Assembly (NCBI GenBank): GCA_963812775.1
Contig: CAWEWH010000005.1
Span: forward strand, 62,001 to 126,000
DNA length: 64,000 nt
Direction of reading: 5' to 3'
Source of the DNA: CAWEWH01 sp963812775
GTDB lineage: Bacteria; Pseudomonadota; Alphaproteobacteria; Rhizobiales; Beijerinckiaceae
The translations under genes and the position numbers were made by a program. The notes beneath the pieces are model-generated. The model did no database searches and was not told the DNA's origin. It saw only the letters and a program-made list of their open reading frames with translations. The stretch's first letter is position 1. Every line of letters begins with the position of its first letter. Below are positions 18,451-27,138 of the stretch, one piece after another.

Positions 18451-19337
18451 ATGACCTTGAATTTCAAGCTGCCTCCGGCCTTTGCGGCCGCGCTTCTCGC
18501 GGCCGCCGCCCTCGCCGGGCCTGTCGCCGCTCAGACCGCCGCCGACACGGGCGACAAGGTCGTGGCGCGCGTCGACGGCGTCCCCATCACCGAGAAGGAC
18601 CTGGCGCTCGCGGCCGAGGACCTCGGCGAGCGGCTGGCCGGCGCCTCCGATACCCAGAAGCGCGAAGACTTGATCAGCTACGTGATCGACCTGCGGCTCG
18701 GCACCAAGGCGGCCAACGACGCCAAGGTCGCCGACAGCCCGGAATTCGCGCGCCGCTTCGCCTATCTGCGCGACAAGGTGCTGCTCGACGAATTCCTGAC
18801 GCGGGAGGCCAAGAAGGCGGTGACCCCGGAGGCCGCCAAGAAGCTCTACGAGGACACGATCAAGGACCTGAAGCCAGATGCCGAGGTGCGGGCTCGCCAC
18901 ATCCTCCTCGAGAACGAGGATGACGCCAAGAAGGTGCTGGAACGGGTCAAGGGCGGCGAGGACTTCGCCAAGGTGGCGTCGGAAGTGTCGAAGGATCCGG
19001 GGTCCGGCAAGGAAGGCGGCGATCTCGGCTTCTTCGCCAAGGAGCGCATGGTGCCGGAATTCGCCGAAGCCGCCTTCAAGCTGGAGCCCGGCCAGATCGG
19101 CGGCCCGGTGAAGTAGCCAGTTCGGCTGGCACGTCATCAAGCTCGAGGAGAAGCGCGTCAAGCCGGTGCCGAGCTTCGAGGACGTGAAGGACGCAGATCG
19201 ACAATTACCTGCGCCGCAAGGCCCTGCAGGACACGGTCCTGGCGCTGCGCGCCAAGGCGAAGGTCGAGCGCCTCGACGAGGCCGGCAAGGCCGAGGCCGC
19301 GAAGGAGCCAGCCCCCAAGGAGCCGGCGAAGCAGTAA
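18451..19337 (+). CDS. Peptidylprolyl isomerase (parvulin, PrsA/PpiC-like), frame-broken
   Basis: The ATG at 18451 gives a signal peptide (ending PVAAQTA), a helical chaperone-like segment and a parvulin domain with ARHILLENEDDAKKVLER and GGDLGFFAKERMVPEFAEA. Translation stops at a TAG (19114-19116), exactly where the family continues SQFGWHVIKLEEKR. Removing one T at 19114 and one G at 19193 restores about 295 residues, ending in a Lys/Glu/Pro-rich tail (AAKEPAPKEPAKQ). It catalyses proline isomerisation in the periplasm. Two single extra bases 79 bases apart are best read as sequence errors. Confidence 0.85.
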
Positions 19338-19344
19338 GCCCGTC

Positions 19345-19452
19345 ATGGCCGGGCCGCAGCCCGCGGACTTGGTCCGCGGGTCAGTCCCGGCCATCCACGC
19401 CTTCGTCCCGCAAACTAAGACGTGGATGCCCGCGACAAGCGCGGGCATGACG
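19345..19452. repeat. GTCATGGCCGGG-type palindromic repeat cluster
   Basis: Inverted blocks GTCATGGCCGGG / CCCGGCCAT and ATGCCCGCG / CGCGGGCATGAC sit between the parvulin gene and argJ. Similar blocks occur at 53928, 59610 and 62510, always intergenic. Confidence 0.65.
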
Positions 19453-19519
19453 CGCGTGGCCACTGACGCTTTCCCCTGAAATGCGCTAGCTAGCGCGCCC
19501 AGACTTGCTGGAGCTCGCG

Positions 19520-20770
19520 ATGGCTGGCCAATCCTCTGCCGTTTCTCCCCTCGCCCCGACCGAGGTGCCGGACATGCCGGCCGTGGCGGGCGTGCGCTTC
19601 GCCACCGCCGAGGCCGGCATCCGCTACAAGGGCCGCCGCGACGTGCTGCTCGGCCTCTTCGATCCCGACACCACGGTGGCCGGCGTCTTCACCCGCTCCA
19701 AGTGTCCCTCGGCCGCCGTCGACTGGAGCCGCGACAAGCTCGCCGGCCGCCGCGCCCGGGCCTTGGTGGTCAATTCCGGCAACGCCAATGCGTTCACCGG
19801 CATGAAGGGCCGCAAGGCCGTCGAGCTGACGGCGCGGCTCGCCGGCAAGGCGGCGGGCTGCAAGCCGGCGGAGGTGTTCATCGCCTCGACCGGGGTCATC
19901 GGCGAGCCGCTCGATGGGACGAAATTCGCCGGCGTCCTCGACGATTGCGCGCGCCGCGCCGATCCGCTGTCGTGGCGCGAGGCGGCGCAAGCCATCATGA
20001 CCACCGACACCTTCCCGAAGGTGGCGACCCGTGAGGCAAAGCTCGGCCGCGGCACCGTCACCATCAACGGCATCGCCAAGGGGGCGGGCATGATCCAGCC
20101 CGACATGGCCACCATGCTGTCCTTCGTGGCAACCGATGCGCCGATCTCGGCGTCCGTGCTGCAATCGCTCTTGCGCCACGGCGCCGAGCAGTCCTTCAAC
20201 TGCATCACCGTCGACAGCGACACCTCCACGTCCGACACCCTGATGCTGTTCGCCACCGGGGCGGCGGCCGAGCGCGGCGTCGAGCCCATCCGCAGCATTT
20301 CCGACCGCCGCGTCGGCGCCTTCCGCAAGGCGCTCAACGCGTTGCTGCTCGACCTCGCCCAGCAGGTGGTGCGCGACGGCGAGGGCGCGCGCAAGTTCGT
20401 CGCCGTGACGGTGGAGGGCGCGGTCAGCGAGCCGTCGGCCAAGCGCGTCGCTTTCGCGATCGCCAACTCGCCCCTGGTCAAGACGGCGATTGCCGGCGAG
20501 GACGCCAATTGGGGCCGCGTCGTCATGGCGGTCGGCAAGGCCGGCGAGCCGGCCGAGCGCGACCGCCTCGCCATCTGGTTCAATGGCATGCGTGTGGCGG
20601 TCAAGGGCGAGCGTGACCCCGACTATGACGAGGCCAAGGTCTCGGCCGCCATGCGCGACAAGGAGATCGACATCCGCATCGGCCTCGGGCTCGGCCGTGG
20701 CAAGGCAACGGTGTGGACCTGCGATCTGACCAAGGAGTATGTCGCCATCAACGGCGACTACCGCTCGTGA
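19520..20770 (+). CDS. argJ: Bifunctional glutamate N-acetyltransferase / amino-acid acetyltransferase
   Basis: The product is 416 residues. The self-cleavage site KGAGMIQPDMATMLSF is present, the Thr after Ala being the new N-terminal nucleophile of the beta chain. Other landmarks are VVNSGNANAFTG and the EDANWGRVVMA block. The enzyme recycles the acetyl group from N-acetylornithine to glutamate in arginine synthesis. The ATG at 19520 is preferred. Its TGA overlaps the GTG start of mutT, a coupling commonly seen for argJ-mutT in rhizobia. Confidence 0.96.
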   Translation: MAGQSSAVSPLAPTEVPDMPAVAGVRFATAEAGIRYKGRRDVLLGLFDPDTTVAGVFTRSKCPSAAVDWSRDKLAGRRARALVVNSGNANAFTGMKGRKAVELTARLAGKAAGCKPAEVFIASTGVIGEPLDGTKFAGVLDDCARRADPLSWREAAQAIMTTDTFPKVATREAKLGRGTVTINGIAKGAGMIQPDMATMLSFVATDAPISASVLQSLLRHGAEQSFNCITVDSDTSTSDTLMLFATGAAAERGVEPIRSISDRRVGAFRKALNALLLDLAQQVVRDGEGARKFVAVTVEGAVSEPSAKRVAFAIANSPLVKTAIAGEDANWGRVVMAVGKAGEPAERDRLAIWFNGMRVAVKGERDPDYDEAKVSAAMRDKEIDIRIGLGLGRGKATVWTCDLTKEYVAINGDYRS

Positions 20771-21174
20771 AGCTCCTGCTGGTCGTCGCCTGCGCGCTGA
20801 TCGATGCCGACGGCCGCGTGCTCATCTGCCAGCGGCCTGAGGGCAAGCAGCTTGCGGGCCTGTGGGAATTTCCCGGCGGCAAGGTCGAGGCGCCGGAGCG
20901 GCCGGAGGCGACGCTGATCCGCGAGCTCGACGAGGAGCTCGGCATCACCGTCGAGGAGGCGTGCCTCGCGCCCCTCACCTTCGCGAGCCACGCCTATGAC
21001 GATTTCCATCTCTTGATGCCGCTCTATGTCTGCCGGCGCTGGAAGGGCACTGTTACGGCGCGCGAGCACGCAGCGCTCAAATGGGTGAGGCCCAACCGGC
21101 TGCGCGATTTCCCTATGCCGCCGGCCGATGCGCCGCTCATCCCGCATTTGGTTGCGCTCCTACCCTCCCCTTGA
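20767..21174 (+). CDS. mutT: 8-oxo-dGTP diphosphatase / MutT-type Nudix hydrolase
   Basis: The product is 135 residues from the GTG at 20767, which overlaps the argJ stop as GTGA. A complete Nudix box spans residues 38-60 with the REL-DEELG core. It removes oxidised dGTP from the nucleotide pool. The last residues, LLPSP, and the stop codon are read from the arm of a large palindromic repeat (CCCTCCCCTTGA), so the repeat has set the C-terminus of this protein. Confidence 0.93.
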   Translation: MKLLLVVACALIDADGRVLICQRPEGKQLAGLWEFPGGKVEAPERPEATLIRELDEELGITVEEACLAPLTFASHAYDDFHLLMPLYVCRRWKGTVTAREHAALKWVRPNRLRDFPMPPADAPLIPHLVALLPSP

Positions 21175-21317
21175 AGGGGAGGGTCGATCGCAGCGAGCGA
21201 AGCGAAGCGCGATCGGGGTGGGGTGAGAAACACGATCCGTCTTTGATGATCACCCCACCCCGATTGTTCGTCGCTGACGCTCCGAACAATCGACCCTCCC
21301 CTTCAAGGGGAGGGTGG
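21162..21317. repeat. Large CCCTCCCCTT palindromic repeat, about 155 bases
   Basis: ACCCTCCCCTTGAAGGGGAGGGT is a hairpin on its own. After GATCGGGGTGGGGTG and a spacer, the pattern is inverted: CACCCCACCCCGAT then CCCTCCCCTTCAAGGGGAGGG. Related copies lie at 22865, 24634 and 45689. Confidence 0.85.
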
Positions 21318-21881
21318 AAGCAAGAGCGGCATACGTCCTCGTTTTCGCGGTTCCGCGGAACCCGAAGCCTGGGAGCCGGTGCCGCCCAAGAATCCCTAGA
21401 GGATAAGGGAAGGGCGTACGGGAGGTCCGAGCCGCCGCGCCGGACAGCGCGAGCGCTCAAAAAATGTGTGTTCAAGGAGCCGTCCGTGCTTGAAGCCCGG
21501 ACCTCCCGCACGCGATGGGTTACGGCCGTATGGCTCTCGCAATCCCGGCAGGTGCGTCCCCCGCAGGCGGCTGACGAGACCGCCTGTCCGGCCGCTATGC
21601 CGGATGATGCTTCGAGCTTCGCCGCCTTGCTCCAGTGTGCGAAACCTTCACAAGGCCATCGCCTAGCCTTACGCCACGCCTCCGCTGCCGGCCGCATGGC
21701 GCAACGCCCAGGTCGGCGTCCCACGTGTCACGTGGGTTGCCTTCCTGCCGTCGCCCCGCCATGACGCCTCATGAGCGCGCCCTTCCGGGGACGGTATGGT
21801 GTGACCATACGCCAATACGGCAACCCTGTCAAGCATTAATTCCACACAAGGGACATTAATCTCCAAACGGGCAGCCTGCCG
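21318..21881. other. Non-coding region, probably an intergenic repeat family member
   Basis: About 560 bases without a credible gene. It contains short inverted blocks (CACGTGTCACGTG near 21721; GGAGGTCCG near 21419 with CGGACCTCC near 21497). Frames such as the 195-residue one on the minus strand look like translations of a structured non-coding repeat that I believe recurs in rhizobial genomes. No RNA family was recognised. Confidence 0.4.
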
Positions 21882-22754
21882 CTACCGCTTCACCCGCTCT
21901 TCCTTGACGCCAAGCGCGTCGGCGAGGCGCGTCGTGGCGGAGCCGGGCTTGAGCGGCTGCTGCTGGCTCGCATGCGGCGCCCAGCCGGACAGCCAGACGA
22001 CGTTGAAGGTGGCGCGCAGGCGTCCGTCCGTGTCGGCAAAGCGCGAGCTGTAGATCGCCGCCATGCGCATGAGCGTGCCGCGTCGCAGCGAGGTGCGCCG
22101 GCGCGCCACGAGCGCGTTGGTGAGCCCCATGGCGCGCAGGTCGCGCATCAACGAGAAGGCATCGCGGTAGCGCACCACGAGGCGATCGACATCGGTGACC
22201 GGCAGCGCAAAGCCGGCACGCTGCATGAGCGCGCCAAGGTCGCGCACGTCGACGAAGGGCGCGACGCGCGGGCTGACGCCGCCCTCCATTTCGGCCTCGG
22301 CTTCCGCGAAGGCCTGCCTGAGCTCGCTGAGCGTGTCGCCGCCGAACAGCGCCGCGAGAAAGAGCCCGTCCGGCTTGAGCGCCCGCCTGATCTGCACGAG
22401 CGCGCCGGGCAGGTCGTTGGCCGTCTGCAGCGACAGCAGCGAGGTGACGAGATCGAAGCGCGCCTCGGCGAACGGCAAGGCCTCCGGCTCGGCCACCACA
22501 TGGACGCGCGGGCGGGCGACGACCGGCGCGGCGCGCACGACACGTTGCGCGACGCCCTCGAGCGCCCCCACGGCATGCGCGGTCGGCGTCCCGAGATCGA
22601 GGGCGAGGGGAAATTTGCGCACCACGGCTGCGAGCCGCTCGCCGAGATCCTCGGCCGCGTGCGCCACGAGAAAGTCGGCAAAGCCGATGCGATGCGCCCG
22701 CGCCAGTCGCCGGCGGATGAGGGGGCGGTCGAAGATTTCCGGGACGGGGGACAT
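21882..22754 (-). CDS. BioC/NDUFAF5-like SAM-dependent methyltransferase
   Basis: The product is 290 residues starting MSPVPEIFDRPLIRRRLAR, the N-terminus of the alphaproteobacterial relatives of mitochondrial NDUFAF5. The SAM region is weakly conserved (LALDLGTPTAHAVGAL), but later blocks ALPFAEARFDLVTSLLSLQTAND, LKPDGLFLAALFGG and DVDRLVVRYRDAFSLMRDLRAMG (landmarks only) are typical. NDUFAF5 acts in complex I assembly; the bacterial role is inferred. It is divergent from comF, a conserved pairing. Confidence 0.85.
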   Translation of the reverse strand: MSPVPEIFDRPLIRRRLARAHRIGFADFLVAHAAEDLGERLAAVVRKFPLALDLGTPTAHAVGALEGVAQRVVRAAPVVARPRVHVVAEPEALPFAEARFDLVTSLLSLQTANDLPGALVQIRRALKPDGLFLAALFGGDTLSELRQAFAEAEAEMEGGVSPRVAPFVDVRDLGALMQRAGFALPVTDVDRLVVRYRDAFSLMRDLRAMGLTNALVARRRTSLRRGTLMRMAAIYSSRFADTDGRLRATFNVVWLSGWAPHASQQQPLKPGSATTRLADALGVKEERVKR

Positions 22755-22864
22755 TCTCCGCTTGTTATGCGTTTCCCAAGGCGGCGGGTCAAAGCAGGGA
22801 CTCGTTGAGTTCCAAAGTTGGTCCGCCAGTTGTCAGTTGTCAGCGCGAAAAGCCGGGCGAACGA

Positions 22865-22987
22865 ACCTTCTCCCTGAGGGAGAAGGTGGCCGCGAAGCGG
22901 CCGGATGAGGGGTTGCCGTTTTTCTCAGATCGCGCCCCTCACCCGGCCTTGCTACGCAAGGCCACCCTCTCCCTATGGGAGAGGGTT
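22865..22987. repeat. CTTCTCCCTGAGGGAGAAG palindromic repeat pair
   Basis: Two hairpins, CCTTCTCCCTGAGGGAGAAGG and CCCTCTCCCTATGGGAGAGGG, flank about 80 bases that include GGCCGCGAAGCGGCC. It is a variant of the CCCTCCCC family and lies between the methyltransferase and comF. Confidence 0.7.
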
Positions 22988-23045
22988 GGCGCGCGTACTC
23001 ATGCGTTCCCATTTGAATTGCCATTGCTTTCGCTAGAGTGTGCGG

Positions 23046-23838
23046 ATGACCGAACGTCCTCGTCGATGAGGCCCCGCCGCGCCCAACCCTCGCCGAGCGG
23101 CTGCGCGCCGGCGTTGCGCGCCTCAGGCGCACCGGCGTGGGCCTCGTCTATCCACCCTCCTGCATCGCCTGCGGGGGCGCGGTCGCCGATCCGCACGGCC
23201 TGTGCGCGTCGTGCTGGGGCGGCCTCGGTTTTATCGAGCGGCCGTTCTGCGAGCGGCTCGGCACCCCGTTTGCGGTCGACCTCGGCACGCCGCTCCTGTC
23301 GCCCGCCGCCATGGCCGATCCGCCGGTCTATCGCCGCGCCCGCGCTGTCGCCCGCTATGACGGCGTCGCCCGCACCCTCGTTCATCGGCTGAAATACGGC
23401 GACCGGGTGGAGCTGTCGTTCACGTTGGGGCGCATGATGGCGCGGGCCGGCCGCGAGGTCCTCGACGAGGCCGACCTCATCGTGCCGGTGCCGCTGCATT
23501 GGTCGAGGCTGTGGATGCGACGCTTCAACCAGGCGGCGACGCTGACGCGGGTGATCGCCGGCGCGAGCGGCGTGCCGCTGGAGCCGCACGCGTTGCGGCG
23601 CCGCAAGCGCACCCGCCAGCAGGTCGGGCTCAGCAAGGCCGAGCGGGCCGCCAACATGCAGGGCGCCTTTGCGGTGCCGCCGCCGCTGCGGCCCCTGCTC
23701 GAGACAAAGCGCATCGTGCTGGTGGACGACGTCCTGACCACCGGCTCGACCGCCAACGCGGCCTCGCGCGCCCTGCTGCGGGCCGGCGCCGCCTCGGTCG
23801 ACGTGCTCGTCTTCGCGCGCACCGTGCATGACGGGTGA
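23046..23838 (+). CDS. comF: ComF family phosphoribosyltransferase-like protein, N-terminal frame break
   Basis: The main frame from 23137 carries the zinc-like cysteines CIACGG and CASCWG, then a phosphoribosyltransferase-type domain with RFNQAATLTRVIA, the RRKRTRQQVGL loop and VLVDDVLTTGSTANA. ComF proteins act in DNA uptake and recombination or in nucleotide metabolism. The frame has only a GTG at 23137, missing the usual N-terminal helix. An ATG at 23046 begins MTERPR and joins the main frame if one C near 23064 is removed, giving a natural start, DEAPPRPTLAERLRAGV. I favour the longer form. Confidence 0.85.
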
Positions 23839-23931
23839 CGCCGCGTCGCGACCGCGTTAAAGTCGCGGGCGAGACGGCGCGAGCCTGGATCGGGCGCGGC
23901 CGCCGCCGAACTGAATGTGCTGGAGGTCGCC

Positions 23932-24487
23932 ATGCTGGACGGGAAGACGCGCATTCCGCCGCTCGACGCCGAGACGCTTCCTGACGACCTGCGCCGGACG
24001 CTCGAGGAGCAACGCAAGATCTTCGGCGCGCCGCTCCATCCCTACCTGTTCTACGCGCGCAACCCGGCCTATTTCCGCGCCGCCCAGAAGATGTTCGCGA
24101 CCATGCAGCAGGAGATGAAGCGGGTGCCCGCCACGCTGCGCGCGCTGCTCAATCGCCGCGTCGCCTGGTGGAACGGCTGCGAGTTTTGACAGGACGTTCA
24201 CGCTGCCGTGAGCAGCCGACTCCGGCATCTCGAACGAGAAGATCGACGCGCTCCCCGACCACGCGCTGAGCCCGCTCTTCAGCGACGCCGAGAAGGTGGC
24301 GCTCGAATACGCCGACGCCATGACGGACACCAGCCGCGATGTCGATGACGCGCTGTTCGCGCGCCTCAAGCAGCACTACGACGACGACGCCATCGCCGAA
24401 TTGACCATGCTCATCGCCTGGGAGAACGCCTCCTCACGCTTCAACCGGGCATTCCGCATCCCCTCGCAGGGGTTCTGGAAACGCTGA
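23932..24487 (+). CDS. AhpD/carboxymuconolactone decarboxylase-like protein with in-frame TGA at CxxC
   Basis: A GGAGG site precedes the ATG at 23932. The first 85 residues, ending RRVAWWNGCEF, run into a TGA at 24187-24189. The family motif here is C-x2-C-x3-H, and the TGA stands exactly at the second Cys, with QDVH following in frame. Further on, one extra C at 24220 shifts the frame. The rest, ISNEKIDALPDHALSPLFSD to RIPSQGFWKR, is well conserved. Either this is a selenoprotein (CxxU) plus one sequence error, or a gene with one nonsense change and one frameshift. AhpD-like proteins act as thiol oxidoreductases. Confidence 0.7.
24196..24213 (+). promoter_or_regulatory. Hairpin six bases after the in-frame TGA, possible SECIS-like element
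   Basis: GTTCACG and CGTGAGC form seven pairs (one G-U) around a CTGC loop, starting six bases after the TGA. A bacterial SECIS sits just 3' of the Sec codon, but the loop here is slightly closer than usual and has no G in its first two bases unless the closing pair opens. Suggestive only. Confidence 0.3.
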
Positions 24488-24830
24488 CGCTCGAGCCGGC
24501 GCCTCGCCGCCTCCGGCCTCCCCGGGCCTTTCCCCATGTGAATACCCTAACCATCGCAGCCACCGCGCACGACGGATGACGGGGCCTCGCGCGCGCCTTA
24601 TATTGACTAGGAGTTGTGCTGCGACGAGGGCCTTGATCCCTCCCCTTCAGGGGAGGGTCGATCGTCTCGTGCAGCGAGGCGATCGGGGTGGGGTCTGATT
24701 TTGATCTACCCGTCAGACCCCCTCCCCGCCGCTTCGCGGCGGACCTCCCCCTGAAGGGGGAGGATCAAGCGCGGGACGGCCAGCAAACATGCGACAGCCG
24801 CCATGGTGGTGGTATTCGCCGGAGGAGCCC
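24488..24830. other. Intergenic region between the AhpD-like gene and grxC
   Basis: The 343-base gap is mostly filled by the palindromic repeat at 24634-24769. The remainder shows no gene. Confidence 0.5.
24634..24769. repeat. CCCTCCCCTTCAGGGGAGGG palindromic repeat
   Basis: A hairpin CCCTCCCCTTCAGGGGAGGG, then GATCGGGGTGGGGTCTGA, then the inverted TCAGACCCCCTCCCC with GCCGCTTCGCGGCGG and CCTCCCCCTGAAGGGGGAGG. Same family as 21162-21317. Confidence 0.85.
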
Positions 24831-25088
24831 GTGGCGCCCGTCACCATCTACACCACGTCCTGGTGCCCCTATTGCCACGCCGCCAAGGACCTGCTCAGCA
24901 AGAAGGGCGTCGCCTTCACCGAGATCGAGATCAGCGGCAAGAGCGCGCTGAGAGCGGAAATGATGGCGCGTTCCGGCGGCTCCTCGACCGTGCCGCAGAT
25001 TTTCATCGGCGCGCAGCATGTGGGCGGCTGCGACGACCTCTATGATCTCGACCACAACGGCAAGCTCGACGAGCTGCTGACCGCCTGA
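24831..25088 (+). CDS. grxC: Glutaredoxin 3
   Basis: The GTG at 24831, five bases after GGAGGA, gives 85 residues (VAPVTIYTTSWCPYCHAAK). The CPYC redox motif is at residues 12-15. The cis-proline loop STVPQIFIG and the glutathione-binding GGCDDLYDLD are present. It reduces disulfides and glutathione adducts in the cytoplasm. It lies between comF and a nitrilase-family gene, the usual rhizobial order. The longer frame from 24789 reads through repeat sequence and is rejected. Confidence 0.95.
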   Translation: MAPVTIYTTSWCPYCHAAKDLLSKKGVAFTEIEISGKSALRAEMMARSGGSSTVPQIFIGAQHVGGCDDLYDLDHNGKLDELLTA

Positions 25089-25108
25089 ATTCATCCGCGA
25101 GGACCACC

Positions 25109-25982
25109 ATGGCCGATACGCCCCGCCCCTTCGTCGCCGCCCTGATCCAGATGCGCTCCGGCCGCGATCCCCTCGCCAACCGCGACGCCGCCGTTGCCAT
25201 GGCGCGCGAGGCGGCCGCCGCCGGCGCCGCCTACGTGCAGACGCCGGAAATGACCTCGCTGGTCGAGCGCTCCAAGGCCTCGCTGTTCGAGAAGATCGGC
25301 CCCGAGGAGAGCGACCCGACCATCGCGGCGCTGCGCGAGGTGGCGCGCGACAAGGCCATCACCGTGCATATCGGCTCGCTGGCCCTGAAGGCCGGCGACA
25401 AGGTGGCCAACCGCGCAATCGTCATCGGGCCCGACGGCGACATCGTCGCCACCTACGACAAGATCCACCTCTTCGACGTCGATCTGCCGAGCGGCGTCAG
25501 CTGGCGCGAAGTCCTCGACCTATACGGGCGGCGAGGATGCGGTGGTGGCGCACACGCCGCTGGGACCGCTCGGCGTCACCATCTGCTACGACCTGCGCTT
25601 CCCCTATCTTTACCGGGCCCTCGCCGAATGGGGCGTCGGCTTGCTCACCGCGCCGTCCTGCTTCACCAAGGAGACGGGCGAGGCGCACTGGCAGGTACTG
25701 CAGCGGGCCAGAGCCATCGAGAACGGCGCCTTCATGCTGTCGGCCGCCCAGGGCGGCAAGCATGAGGACGGCCGCGAGACCTATGGGCATTCGATCATCG
25801 TCGACCCGTGGGGGCGCGTCATCGCCGAGGGCGGCATCGAGCCCGGCCTCGTCATGGCCGAGATCGACCCGGCGCTCATCGCCGACGCGCGCCAGCGCAT
25901 CCCTTCGCTGAAGCACACGCGGCCGCTGCGCGTGACCCTGGCGACAAGCAGCCGCGAGATGCCGGAGCGCAAGCGGGCCTAG
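25109..25982 (+). CDS. Carbon-nitrogen hydrolase (nitrilase superfamily, Nit1/Nit2-like), frame-broken
   Basis: The ATG at 25109 starts MADTPRPFVAALIQMRSG. The catalytic triad is visible: Glu in QTPEMTS, Lys in YDKIHLFDVDLPSG and Cys in VTICYDLRFPYLYR. The frame breaks at about 25511, where removing one G restores the expected WRESSTYTGGEDAVV. The joined product is about 290 residues. Close relatives hydrolyse deaminated glutathione or omega-amides, which fits its place next to grxC. In related genomes DUF1178 follows directly; here it lies 21 kb away, marking the island insertion. Confidence 0.88.
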
Positions 25983-26585
25983 GGCGTGTACTAGCAAAAT
26001 TCGCAATGTCCGCTTTATCTCAGGAAGGCGACATCAGAGCGGACATTGCTGAGGTCAGCTTCGTGCCAGAAGCAGACATGGCCGACCTATTCGATCACCT
26101 CATCGGCAAGTGCCAGCAAGGTGGGAGGCACGGCAATGCCGAGCGCCTTGGCGGTTTGTGGGTCAGAAGCTGAAAGGCTCGCCGCCAACAATTCTCGTCT
26201 GCTCTCTCCCCGAAAGCAGATGTCTCGGGTGGTCAGTTCAGTCGGCAGCTTTGTGCGGGCTTTCAATCAGCGCGTGCAAGGAGCGATTTGGTTGGGTAAG
26301 CCCCAGCTCACTCGATGAGGTCCTCGGCGGCCGCTTGCAGGCTCACGGGAACGCTCAGCCCGAGTGATGCACCTCCCGAAGCAGAGCACGCTGGCGGCGG
26401 CTGCCCCTTCGTGACGCTCAGCCCCATCCCCTTCTGCCTACCCAAGCGGCGCCATGGTTCGAGCAGCTTTCTCGTCAGGCAGTGCCGGCCGAGCGTTGGT
26501 GGGCGTGTGAGGCAGAGCACCACGGCGTGTCACACCGGCGTCTAGACAACGTTGTAGTCCAAGCGAACCAGTCCGGGGGCAGAGC
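25983..26585. other. Left boundary zone of the accessory island
   Basis: About 600 bases without a convincing gene. The first part is a repeat copy (26003-26170). The rest contains short open frames on both strands with no recognisable protein features. Confidence 0.5.
26003..26170. repeat. TGTCCGCT repeat, variant with perfect 11-base inverted ends
   Basis: CAATGTCCGCT at 26004-26014 is mirrored exactly by AGCGGACATTG at 26038-26048. The downstream GCAGACATGGCCGACC..TTCGATCACCTC stretch is the kind of sequence that, in my memory of Bradyrhizobium genomes, follows such repeats and yields spurious hypothetical proteins. Confidence 0.65.
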
Positions 26586-26768
26586 ATGAACGAAACCACC
26601 ACAAATGGGGGCGGCGTCAGTTCCGAGCAGGAGGGCGCCTCATCGCGCGTCATTCAACACCTGCTCGTCGTGTTTCTCTTCGTCGGCGTGGTGTTGAACA
26701 TGGCGTGGGTGGCAGCGCTAGGCTTTGGGGCCTGGCGCTTGCTGAACCTAATTTCAGTCCACATGTAG
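26586..26768 (+). CDS. Small single-pass membrane protein, hypothetical
   Basis: The frame encodes 60 residues: a polar N-terminus (MNETTTNGGGVSSEQEGASS) and one hydrophobic segment, LLVVFLFVGVVLNMAWVAAL, then a short tail. The ribosome site is weak (GGGGCAGAGC). Base use is less GC-rich than the backbone. Nothing identifies a role. The clear membrane segment is the only argument that it is real. Confidence 0.35.
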   Translation: MNETTTNGGGVSSEQEGASSRVIQHLLVVFLFVGVVLNMAWVAALGFGAWRLLNLISVHM

Positions 26769-27138
26769 CGGTGCAGCGATGCGGGAGCTAGGAGAGTCCT
26801 CGATCTCGCAGGCCCGATGGGCGCACTCCAGAAACACTGCCAAGCAAGTCAGCCAAAATACCATCGCTAGAAACATGGACGCCGCCGAAGCGTTCACTAC
26901 ACCCCAGGCAAAGCTTAGGCGTTGGTGAGGCGGGGAGCGCGCTGATTGAGGGCGGCGGCAAGGCCAAGGCGCGCTCTGGCACGGCCGGATCATCGAAACG
27001 GCTCGCGCTCGTCATCCTCGTAACGCCGGCCCATGTGGGTCGGCTCAGCAGGCCTCAATAGCTGGCTTGCCTTCGGCGTCAGCAACTCGCTGATGCTGCC
27101 GGCCCGTATATGCAGCGGCCATCTGCTTGCTTCGGCGG
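26769..27138. other. Intergenic region in the island
   Basis: About 370 bases. Small frames on the minus strand show no conserved features, and I see no repeat copy here. Confidence 0.45.

Noticed and set aside
21081..21764. 227-residue frame across the mutT end and repeats
   Set aside because: It translates palindromic repeat arms and mutT out of frame.
26308..26523. 71-residue minus-strand frame
   Set aside because: No family likeness, signal, membrane segment or ribosome site; it lies in the repeat-derived boundary zone.
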